Origin: Methanobacterium sp.
GTDB taxonomy: Archaea > Methanobacteriota > Methanobacteria > Methanobacteriales > Methanobacteriaceae
Reading direction: 5' to 3'
NCBI GenBank assembly: GCA_009712615.1
Contig: WASR01000301.1
Location: 1-11,082, forward strand
Length of the DNA: 11,082 nucleotides
Positions 1 through 5,631 of the stretch are shown one piece after another. Each line of letters opens with the position of its first letter. The first letter of the stretch is position 1. The position numbers and the translations under genes were made by a program. Under the pieces are notes generated by a model. It searched no databases. It saw only the letters and a list, made by a program, of their open reading frames with translations, and was not told where the DNA came from.

Positions 1-21
1 CTTAAATATTCATCAAAATAA

Positions 22-132
22 TATCTGTTCGAGAAGAAATTTAAGGAGATATTTCAAATAAAAGAGCATATATCCAACATTAAAATTGTTAAATGTAGAT
101 ATAATCTCATGATTTACCAAATACTCCTTTAA
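22..132 (+). pseudogene. Possible 3' remnant of a broken coding sequence
   Basis: A 36-codon open stretch ends at TAA 130-132. It follows an in-frame TAA at 19-21 and has no plausible start codon. The translation is rich in Lys, Ile and Glu and ends in NLMIYQILL; codons such as GAG, AAG, CTC and TAC look coding-like. The frame is also open upstream of 19-21 to the window edge, so the stop may interrupt an older gene that began outside the window. The ending is faintly reminiscent of methyltransferase or glycosyltransferase C-termini, but I cannot assign it. Chance openness in A+T-rich DNA is a real alternative. Confidence 0.22.
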
Positions 133-135
133 ATG
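128..135 (+). promoter_or_regulatory. Candidate TATA box of the envelope operon
   Basis: TTTAAATG is centred about 35 bases before the ATG at 167. With the usual archaeal spacing of about 26 bases, transcription would start near 158. That leaves a leader of roughly 9 bases with no Shine-Dalgarno site, as in short-leader or leaderless archaeal transcripts. Inferred from position and composition only. Confidence 0.35.
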
Positions 136-166
136 TTTGTAAAAAATTTGTTGTTGTTTTGATATT

Positions 167-742
167 ATGATTGAACAGTTAAACTTCGCATTATTTCATT
201 TAATAAATCAATACGCTGGAATGAGTCCTGCGTTTGACACTTTGATAGTTGTTCTTGCCAAGTACATGCCCCTGTTAGTTGTGGTGGGTATGATTGTACT
301 ATGGATTTTCAAGGATAGAAAAGCCCGTGATATACTTCTTTACGGATTTTATGCAGCCATAATTGGACTTTTGATCAATTACTTGATAGGATTTGTTTAC
401 TACCATCCAAGACCATTCGTTATTCCAACTGGAACATTGCTGTTTAGCTATCCTGCTGACTCATCATTCCCATCTGATCATTCCACCATCATCTTTTCAA
501 TGGCGATCATGCTCATGTACTTCAAAGAAACAAGAGTGGCTGGTTTAATATTTCTGGTGATGGGAATAATTGGGGGAACTGCAAGGGTTTTTTCAGGGGT
601 TCATTTCCCTCTGGACATTGCTGGATCCCTTTTAGTTTCTGTTATCAGTGTGTTCATAATCCTTCAGCTTAGAAATCAATTAAATCCTATAAACAACTTT
701 ATTATGACGATTTATGGTAAAATTCCAGGAAGAGGGGGATGA
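167..742 (+). CDS. PAP2-family phosphatase, BcrC-like polyprenyl-diphosphatase
   Basis: 191-residue integral membrane phosphatase of the PAP2 superfamily. Relatives such as BcrC remove a phosphate from undecaprenyl-diphosphate on the outer membrane face to regenerate the lipid carrier for wall and glycan synthesis. All three signature blocks are present: HPRPF (Arg82-Pro83), SFPSDHS (Ser103, Asp104, His105), and an Arg140...His146...Asp150 block ending in GVHFPLD. The Lys seven residues before Arg82 in the classical motif is absent, as I recall for BcrC-type members. About five or six membrane helices are visible, and the length is normal. The ATG at 167 has no SD, fitting a short leader. It is the first gene of a four-gene operon, and the SD of the next gene lies in its last codons. 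An archaeal lipid phosphate (for example archaetidyl-glycerophosphate) is an alternative substrate, but the neighbours favour a polyprenyl carrier. Confidence 0.88.
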   Translation: MIEQLNFALFHLINQYAGMSPAFDTLIVVLAKYMPLLVVVGMIVLWIFKDRKARDILLYGFYAAIIGLLINYLIGFVYYHPRPFVIPTGTLLFSYPADSSFPSDHSTIIFSMAIMLMYFKETRVAGLIFLVMGIIGGTARVFSGVHFPLDIAGSLLVSVISVFIILQLRNQLNPINNFIMTIYGKIPGRGG

Positions 743-746
743 ATTA

Positions 747-1421
747 ATGATAAGTATAGTTGAATTAGTTAGTAACTTTGCCATATACATCATTCAAACC
801 ATGGGGTACTGGGGTGTTTTTATTGGAATGACCCTCGAAAGTGCATGTATACCTATTCCAAGCGAAATTATCATGCCATTCAGTGGTTTTGTTGTTTGGC
901 AGGGCACCACCAACATGACTTTGCTGGGTATAACCTTAGTTGGAGCATTAGGAAACTTGGTTGGTTCATTGATAGCATATTTTGTTGGTTTAAAGGGAGG
1001 AAGACCATTCCTTGAAAAGTATGGTAGGTATGTGTTTATTTCACACTCAAAACTGGAACTAGCTGACAGATGGTTTGAAAGGTATGGATGGGAAGCTGTT
1101 CTTATAAGTCGTATGCTTCCTGTAATACGTACATTCATTTCTTTACCTGCAGGAATTGCTAACATGGATCTAAAGAAGTTCAGCCTCTACACATTCATAG
1201 GTTCACTCCCATGGAGTTTTATACTGGCGTATATAGGGGTACAGTTGGGTCCTAATTGGGATCTAATAAAATCTTACTTCCATGTCATGGATATCATGGT
1301 CTTCATAGGAGTATTGGGAGTCGTTGCTTATCTGGTGTTGAAATACAGATCTAACCTAAAACAACCAACCAATGGCCAGAATAGTCAAGTTCAAGACAAA
1401 AAGATGAGGGATGATAATTAA
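747..1421 (+). CDS. DedA-family (VTT domain) membrane protein
   Basis: 224-residue DedA-family protein. Family hallmarks are clear: an amphipathic N-terminus, the re-entrant segment ESACIPIPSE (Glu31, Glu40), the motif SRMLPVIRTF (Arg122, Pro125, Arg128), and a GSLPW segment (Gly142, Trp146) before the last helices. The tail is hydrophilic. DedA proteins support envelope integrity, and bacterial UptA-type members return undecaprenyl-phosphate to the cytoplasmic face; whether this archaeal member does so is inference. An in-frame ATG at 714 would extend the protein by 11 residues, overlapping the phosphatase gene. The ATG at 747 is preferred because an AGGGGGAT SD ends about six bases before it. 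The gap to the upstream stop is four bases, and the next gene starts directly after this stop, so co-transcription is very likely. Confidence 0.9.
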   Translation: MISIVELVSNFAIYIIQTMGYWGVFIGMTLESACIPIPSEIIMPFSGFVVWQGTTNMTLLGITLVGALGNLVGSLIAYFVGLKGGRPFLEKYGRYVFISHSKLELADRWFERYGWEAVLISRMLPVIRTFISLPAGIANMDLKKFSLYTFIGSLPWSFILAYIGVQLGPNWDLIKSYFHVMDIMVFIGVLGVVAYLVLKYRSNLKQPTNGQNSQVQDKKMRDDN

Positions 1422-1823
1422 ATGAAAAATCTATATAGCATATTTCTTGGAGCTGTTATGGTAACAGGATTATTTTTTCTAGTTGATACCTTATTCTATA
1501 ACAACAATTCATTAACAACCAATCTGTTCATCATAATTTTACTTTTAGGGGGTTACGTTGTGACCTACACTTCAAGTACGTTGAAAACAAGAACAGCCAT
1601 ATTTTCGGGATTGTTGGTTGGTATGGTGTTAATGATTTACCAGCTCATATTTAACAGGTCTGCGATTGAAATGGCGGTTATAGGGGCTTACTTCATATTA
1701 CCTGGATTTTTCATGATGATAGGGGGTTTCACAGCCAAACTCACCAATAAACAATTGAAGGAACTCCTTGATCATTTCTTAAAAAGAAAATTTGACGGCG
1801 AATCAAAAAGTTCGGGTAAATAA
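1422..1823 (+). CDS. Small four-helix membrane protein, function unknown
   Basis: 133-residue protein that I do not recognise. Four hydrophobic segments are visible at about residues 5-25, 33-50, 60-78 and 84-105. They are followed by a basic, hydrophilic C-terminal tail of about 30 residues (KLTNKQLKELLDHFLKRK...). There are no Cys pairs or conserved acidic residues in the helices that would suggest a transporter or enzyme. The ATG at 1422 directly follows the DedA stop (1419-1421), and the SD GAGGGATGA at 1406-1414 lies inside the DedA gene, so translation is probably coupled. Sitting between DedA and the LCP-like gene suggests an accessory subunit of the same envelope process, but nothing in the sequence proves that. 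Confidence 0.75.
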   Translation: MKNLYSIFLGAVMVTGLFFLVDTLFYNNNSLTTNLFIIILLLGGYVVTYTSSTLKTRTAIFSGLLVGMVLMIYQLIFNRSAIEMAVIGAYFILPGFFMMIGGFTAKLTNKQLKELLDHFLKRKFDGESKSSGK

Positions 1824-1835
1824 AATAAAAATAAT

Positions 1836-1842
1836 GGAGTGA
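1836..1842 (+). promoter_or_regulatory. Shine-Dalgarno site that places the DUF4012 gene start
   Basis: GGAGTGA matches the archaeal anti-SD well and lies five bases before a TTG at 1848. A GTG at 1839 in the same frame is inside this SD and would have no SD of its own, so the TTG is the better start. Confidence 0.6.
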
Positions 1843-1847
1843 GATCT

Positions 1848-2558
1848 TTGAGAAAATTGTTCAAAATATTAATAATTGTAATTTTGGTACTGGTGGGGTC
1901 AGTGGCAGCATTTTCAGTCTACCAATATGAACAACCGTCCTCAAGCAATGTTATGAAGGGAGATCATAATATACTGGTACTTCTTGCCGATACAGATGAA
2001 CAGAGGCCTGGTATTGGTGCTGTAGATATGGCGTACGTGTTTAATGTCATAGATGGAAATGTTAAAAATATTACAACCATATATCCCGGAGGAATGAGAT
2101 CAACCACCCTAGAAGAACCAGCAGCTGCAGGAACTGGAAAGATGTTATTAAACGATGCACTCTGGTACAACAACACCACCCAGGATTCAAAGTATGCACA
2201 ATCCATTGTTCAAGAAAATACTGGTATAAAAACAGATGCAGTGGTAATTATAACACCAAATGCTGTTGATGCTGTTGTTAATGCTGCTGGCCCTATCAAT
2301 GTACCTGGATATGGTACTGTGACCAACAACACAATTGATGTTATAAGAAATCTTACTGAGGAAAAGAACAGCACCTTGAGCAGGGGAAATGCAACGGATC
2401 TGATAATGAATCCAATTTTGGCAGCCGCAAAGAATCCAACCAAAGCACCTGGACTGTTCCAAGCTGTGGTTCAACAGTACCTAGCAGGCAACATAGTTGT
2501 TATACCAAATGATCTCATGACCCAGTTTGCAATATCAAAGGGAATAAATTCCCTCTAA
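1848..2558 (+). CDS. Membrane-anchored DUF4012 protein, LytR-CpsA-Psr-like
   Basis: 236 residues from the preferred TTG start. One N-terminal membrane anchor (about 5-24) is followed by an outer-facing domain. The domain has the order expected of DUF4012/LCP-type proteins: HNILVLLADTDEQRPG (41-55), a strand with Asp60, a segment ending in IYPGGMR (Arg84), LLNDALWYNN (100-109), the hydrophobic strand TDAVVIITPNAVDAVV (119-134), and GPINVPGYG (138-146). Bacterial LCP enzymes transfer glycopolymers from polyprenyl-diphosphate to the wall. Here the usual LCP Arg in the SIPRD-like strand is not conserved, so a ligase activity is a hypothesis. It closes the operon 24 bases after the small membrane gene. 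The DUF4012 label is firmer than the LCP-like function. Confidence 0.8.
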   Translation: MRKLFKILIIVILVLVGSVAAFSVYQYEQPSSSNVMKGDHNILVLLADTDEQRPGIGAVDMAYVFNVIDGNVKNITTIYPGGMRSTTLEEPAAAGTGKMLLNDALWYNNTTQDSKYAQSIVQENTGIKTDAVVIITPNAVDAVVNAAGPINVPGYGTVTNNTIDVIRNLTEEKNSTLSRGNATDLIMNPILAAAKNPTKAPGLFQAVVQQYLAGNIVVIPNDLMTQFAISKGINSL

Positions 2559-2754
2559 AAAGTTTTAAACAAAAATAATTCTGATCATCCAATTACTACA
2601 ACAACATCAAGGAATTGGGATATACATTGATAAAATTAAAATAAGACCCAAGAGTAGCAGAACAAACAGATATATCCATAGAAATCAAAGTTGGTCAGAT
2701 AAATCATGGATAATAGGGGCTATGAAGATGATGTGGATTTGAACCCCATCGCTA

Positions 2755-2761
2755 TTTTTTT
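2755..2761 (+). terminator. T7 run, candidate terminator of the envelope operon
   Basis: Seven T residues about 200 bases after the DUF4012 stop. They are preceded by a weak stem (GGG with CCC and ATAG with CTAT, interrupted by a bulge) spanning about 2713-2754. Archaeal RNA polymerase often stops at such T-tracts. The distance from the stop codon lowers confidence. Confidence 0.35.
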
Positions 2762-2854
2762 ATATAACATTTTAATACCAAACACTGCTATATCCATCAA
2801 AAACATGTTAATAAACTTTTATTAAATAAAATAAACTAATATTCATCTACAAGT

Positions 2855-2861
2855 AAAAAAA
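2855..2861 (-). terminator. T7 run after the coiled-coil gene
   Basis: Seven A on the + strand read as TTTTTTT on the minus strand, 16 bases after the minus-strand stop at 2878-2880. This is a typical archaeal T-tract position. Confidence 0.45.
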
Positions 2862-2877
2862 TTATTGTATAAATTTA

Positions 2878-3306
2878 TCAGCATTCCCTGTCATATTTAC
2901 TGATTTTTCTTTTGAAATCGTTATCATCCATTTCGAATTTCTGTTTTCTTCTATCAAAAACTTCTTCGCGCTTGTCAAGGTCAGATAATTTTTTTTCAAT
3001 TTTCATGAATTCCAGTGATCTTTTGGATTCATCAACATCCCTCAGGAGATTTTTGTAGTGTTTACCCCCAAAGTTTGGAGAATAGATGGGTTTGTCCATT
3101 TTTTCCTTTTTCTGGCAAGCTGATCTCATATCACCCTTCACAAGTTCTAATTTTTTTAGCTTAAGTTCATCACCCAGATAATTGACTTTTTTCTGTGCTT
3201 TTTTTATCCTTCTTATCTGGATCAGAATAAATATTAGGCCCACAACTGCAATTGCAGCTATTATTATGTAAAATGTCCTTTCGCTGATGTTTGGAATTAC
3301 GACCAT
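2878..3306 (-). CDS. Membrane-anchored coiled-coil protein, function unknown
   Basis: 142 residues from the preferred ATG at 3306. One membrane helix (about 11-30, TFYIIIAAIAVVGLIFILIQ) is followed by a basic stretch (IRRIKKAQKK) and a charged helical region at about 31-58. A short Pro/Gly-containing break (about 72-82) leads to a long, highly charged helix (about 88-140) ending in Cys142. The positive-inside rule puts the coiled coil in the cytoplasm. The frame stays open to an ATG at 3450, but those extra 48 residues are less protein-like and would bury the membrane helix. The preferred start has only a weak SD (GGTTGGT), so the 5' end is uncertain. No family recognised; a scaffold or septum-type role cannot be told from the sequence. 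Confidence 0.65.
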   Translation of the reverse strand: MVVIPNISERTFYIIIAAIAVVGLIFILIQIRRIKKAQKKVNYLGDELKLKKLELVKGDMRSACQKKEKMDKPIYSPNFGGKHYKNLLRDVDESKRSLEFMKIEKKLSDLDKREEVFDRRKQKFEMDDNDFKRKISKYDREC

Positions 3307-3482
3307 TGTAGTTACCAACCTATAATACGACTCAACTAAAATTGTTTTTAATGCTCTACTTATTTTTATGTTGGTTGGTTCTAAAATATTTAACCCACAT
3401 TTGAAAACATGGATTAGACCAGTTTTAAGAGGGATTGAAGTTGTCCTCATTTGGGTTATTACTTTGGGTTTAAATCGTAGGG

Positions 3483-3513
3483 TAAATTATTTTAGTATTA
3501 AAAAAATAATTTA
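3483..3513. promoter_or_regulatory. 11-bp A+T inverted repeat between divergent genes
   Basis: TAAATTATTTT (3483-3493) pairs exactly with AAAATAATTTA (3503-3513) across a 9-base spacer. It lies about 60 bases before the channel start, where promoter elements would be expected, so an operator or TATA-containing dyad is possible. The low complexity means chance is not excluded. Confidence 0.3.
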
Positions 3514-3573
3514 ACTGTACAAGAAATTATACGATGAGTTGTTTTAATTTATAAATGCAGGGGGTAATGTTCA

Positions 3574-4206
3574 ATGACACATTCAACATTAAATTTACCT
3601 ACAAACAGAATTGAGACACTTGCAGATGGAATATTTGCCATTGCAATGCCGCTACTGGTTCTTGGAATTTCTGTGCCGAAATTACCCTCATCCACAGATC
3701 CTCAAGTTTTCAATGCATATATTTTCAGCATAATACCTGAAATTTTTGTGTATATCTTGAGTTTCATACTACTGGCAGTTTTCTGGTTGAACCACCATGT
3801 ATTTTTCGTTATAAAAAAAAGTGACATCACACTACTTTGGATCAACATATTCTTTTTGATGTCAATAGCCATAGTTCCGTTTACAACTTCGCTGATTGGG
3901 AAGTATGGCCAGTTCCATCGTTCTGTACTAATATTTGATCTGAACATGCTCGTAATTGGAATTTTATTTTACTCCATCTTTGCATACGCAGCGAGACATG
4001 ATTTCATTGCAGAGTCTGTGAAGAAGAACTCTAAAGTTATTCAAAGATCTAACCTAATACTTCCAATTCTAGCAAGTATTGCAATAATAATTTCGTTTTT
4101 CAATTCAATATGGAGTGTTTTCATATTTTTCCTTCTACCAATTACATTCACCATCTACAACTTTGCAAGACATCTTTTTGTAAGGAAAAAAAATAATCAA
4201 AGTTGA
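3574..4206 (+). CDS. TMEM175/DUF1211-family potassium channel-like protein
   Basis: 210-residue, six-helix protein with the TMEM175 signature at its N-terminus: NRIETLADGIFAIAMPLLVL (residues 11-30). Arg12 and Asp18-Gly19 are conserved, but the usual Phe-Ser-Asp of the first helix reads Leu16-Ala17-Asp18. Further family features are WLNHHVFF (71-78) and a third helix ending VPFTTSLIG. Prokaryotic members have one six-helix repeat and assemble as tetramers that leak K+; human TMEM175 has two repeats. Ion selectivity here is inferred. The ATG at 3574 has a strong GGGGGT SD (3560-3565) with an 8-base spacing. The divergent neighbour is the coiled-coil gene, and a separate small membrane gene follows about 100 bases downstream. 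Confidence 0.85.
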   Translation: MTHSTLNLPTNRIETLADGIFAIAMPLLVLGISVPKLPSSTDPQVFNAYIFSIIPEIFVYILSFILLAVFWLNHHVFFVIKKSDITLLWINIFFLMSIAIVPFTTSLIGKYGQFHRSVLIFDLNMLVIGILFYSIFAYAARHDFIAESVKKNSKVIQRSNLILPILASIAIIISFFNSIWSVFIFFLLPITFTIYNFARHLFVRKKNNQS

Positions 4207-4270
4207 ATATTGTAATAAAAATATTTCATGGCTACATATTTTTTTGGAGAATTCACTCATTTTCAGAAAA

Positions 4271-4278
4271 TATTAATA
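4271..4278 (+). promoter_or_regulatory. Candidate TATA box for the gene at 4305
   Basis: TATTAATA is centred about 30 bases before the GTG at 4305, which would put transcription start within a few bases of the start codon. That agrees with the lack of a normally spaced SD. Confidence 0.3.
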
Positions 4279-4304
4279 GCTAGTACTCCAAATGTAGAAA
4301 TGGG

Positions 4305-4739
4305 GTGTTAGTTATTAGTCACTATAAACCATCTAGTAAAAAGTTGGGTGTTTTCCTGATACTAATTGGACTACTTTGGAGCATAGCTTTGATTCTTTTA
4401 AATGTCATGTCTCCACTCATTAGATTAGGTCTAATAGGCCTTGGTTCCTTTACGTTCGTGTTGATTGGAGCCTACTATTTAAACCAATTTCCTGATTTTG
4501 GAAGTGGTGAATTTAGAAAAGCAATCACTATCTCGATACTTGTGGTTTTCTTTGCATCACTTGCTATGGGAGATCAAATTCTGCTCTCACCAGACTCTAT
4601 TTTGGGACAAGTATTAAACAATTATTGGGCAATTCTAAGCACAGTAATAGCATTTTACTTTGCATCACGTGTTTTGGACAACCAATCCTCAGAAGATAAG
4701 GTTTTAGAACAAGAACCTGTAGAAAAACCAGAACAATAA
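4305..4739 (+). CDS. Small four-helix membrane protein, function unknown
   Basis: 144-residue protein that I do not recognise. A short hydrophilic N-terminus (SHYKPSSKK) leads into four hydrophobic segments at about residues 14-35, 40-60, 75-93 and 103-120. An acidic tail ends in EQEPVEKPEQ. The GTG at 4305 is the only usable start in the open frame before the first helix. No SD lies at normal spacing, and the GGGGTG around 4302-4307 overlaps the start codon. A leaderless transcript from the TATA-like box about 30 bases upstream would explain this. Its neighbours are the channel gene upstream on the same strand and a convergent SpoIIM-like gene. A link to the channel is possible by position only. 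Confidence 0.65.
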   Translation: MLVISHYKPSSKKLGVFLILIGLLWSIALILLNVMSPLIRLGLIGLGSFTFVLIGAYYLNQFPDFGSGEFRKAITISILVVFFASLAMGDQILLSPDSILGQVLNNYWAILSTVIAFYFASRVLDNQSSEDKVLEQEPVEKPEQ

Positions 4740-4741
4740 GC

Positions 4742-4787
4742 AACTAAAAATAAAAAACAGTAATATCTACCAATTTTTTAGATATTA
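4742..4787 (-). terminator. Hairpin plus T-tracts after the SpoIIM-like gene
   Basis: A perfect 9-bp inverted repeat, TAATATCTA (4761-4769) with TAGATATTA (4779-4787), has a 9-base loop. Read on the minus strand it is followed by TTTTTT and TTTTT tracts (4757-4746), like a bacterial-type intrinsic terminator. On the + strand the loop itself carries six T starting 35 bases after the stop at 4739, so the element may serve both convergent genes. Confidence 0.5.
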
Positions 4788-4865
4788 AAATTAGCCTCAT
4801 TATATCAAGTTGTGGGTTAGTGTAACATCCTAAAAAGAAAATATAATTTAAGAATTTTTATTTTT

Positions 4866-5528
4866 TTAAATATGCTGGAAGATGAAGTTTCCAATGTGTA
4901 TGGTTACACTGGTTTCAATTATGGCTGCAATAAATATTAGAACTGCGGCAATGCCAAACAGGGCCAGAGCATCTTTAATCTTAGCATAGTAGTAGTTTTT
5001 TTCTTCATCCTTTCTTATTATATCTATGATGATGGTGCTCAACCTCAGACCCGCAGCACCAGCAATTATGAAACCTGAAATTTCAAATATTCCATGGGGA
5101 ACAGTGTACACAATAAATTTAAGGGGTGTCAGTGAACCAATACTACTTGCCTGTCCTCCAATAACAGGGTTCGATGCGACATATCCTAAAAATGCACCAT
5201 AAATAAATCCGTTGATGATAATTAGGATAACTGTTATTATGGCTGTGACTCCTCCCGCAAAGGTTAAAAACAGGCTGAACAGGTTGTGTGAGAATATTGT
5301 TAGGAAGTTAAATCCCTTTTCACTCAAAAATTGTCTGTCTGTTTGAACCATGGTGGTTAAATAGCTGTTCACAGGGCCACTTAAGAACATGGCCATCAAG
5401 ATTCCTGCAGCAACTGATAGGAAATATATTGAAAATGAAACCATCAATAACTTCTTGTTTCTATGGTACAATCCTGAAAAATAATTTAAATAACTGTTTT
5501 GATCATTGGTACCATCTGATTCACTCAA
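4866..5528 (-). CDS. SpoIIM-like (stage II sporulation protein M family) membrane protein
   Basis: 220-residue membrane protein of the SpoIIM/DUF95 family. A hydrophilic N-terminus is followed by helices at about 27-50, 84-118 and 133-160, and a final helix at about 189-210. The family signatures are the NGFIYGAFLGYV segment (106-117) and VPHGIFEISGFIIAGAAGLRL (Pro144, His145, Gly146, Glu149, Gly157). In sporulating bacteria SpoIIM works with SpoIID/SpoIIP in engulfment. Archaeal homologues occur in non-sporulating cells and their role is unknown. The start is TTG at 5528, supported by AAGGAGAG six bases upstream. It lies 103 bases downstream of the antiporter on the same strand; read-through is possible but not shown. 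Confidence 0.85.
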   Translation of the reverse strand: MSESDGTNDQNSYLNYFSGLYHRNKKLLMVSFSIYFLSVAAGILMAMFLSGPVNSYLTTMVQTDRQFLSEKGFNFLTIFSHNLFSLFLTFAGGVTAIITVILIIINGFIYGAFLGYVASNPVIGGQASSIGSLTPLKFIVYTVPHGIFEISGFIIAGAAGLRLSTIIIDIIRKDEEKNYYYAKIKDALALFGIAAVLIFIAAIIETSVTIHIGNFIFQHI

Positions 5529-5534
5529 ATTAAA

Positions 5535-5542
5535 CTCTCCTT
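5535..5542 (-). promoter_or_regulatory. Shine-Dalgarno site fixing a TTG start
   Basis: AAGGAGAG on the minus strand lies six bases before the TTG at 5528. No ATG lies near, so this site decides the SpoIIM-like gene start. Confidence 0.7.
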
Positions 5543-5631
5543 AGATTATAAAATTTTATTTCTAAAAACTTATTCTATTTTCCTCACACTTAACCTTTTA
5601 TTGACTGTAGGAAAATAGCCCAGTTTAGAAA

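Larger units (their letters stand above)
2559..2877. other. Convergent intergenic region
   Basis: 319 bases between the + operon and the - coiled-coil gene. It holds T-run terminators for each direction and a perfect A+T inverted repeat at 2808-2825 (TTAATAAA, CT, TTTATTAA). On the minus strand at 2735-2745 it holds an exact match to the tRNA T-arm consensus (GGTTCAAATCC). One + frame is open from about 2570 to 2742 but has no usable start. I see no convincing gene. Confidence 0.6.

Noticed and set aside
20..130. Minus-strand open frame encoding a hydrophobic ~35-residue peptide from a TTG after AAAGGAGTAT
   Set aside because: The SD-to-TTG distance is only about three bases, the peptide is very short, and the openness probably mirrors A+T bias and the + frame.
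714..746. Upstream ATG that would lengthen the DedA protein by 11 residues
   Set aside because: It overlaps the end of the phosphatase gene, contains the SD of the real start at 747, and the added residues are not family-like.
1964..2474. Minus-strand ORFs opposite the DUF4012 gene
   Set aside because: Antisense shadows; their Ile/Ser/Cys-rich translations mirror the real frame and lack start signals.
2570..2742. 57-codon open + frame in the convergent gap
   Set aside because: No usable start before residue 50, no SD, low-complexity basic translation and no recognisable motif; likely chance in A+T-rich DNA.
3307..3450. N-terminal extension of the coiled-coil protein
   Set aside because: The 48 extra residues are Lys/Thr-rich without structure and would move a typical N-terminal anchor to the middle. 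An ATG at 3306 suffices, though the start is not certain.
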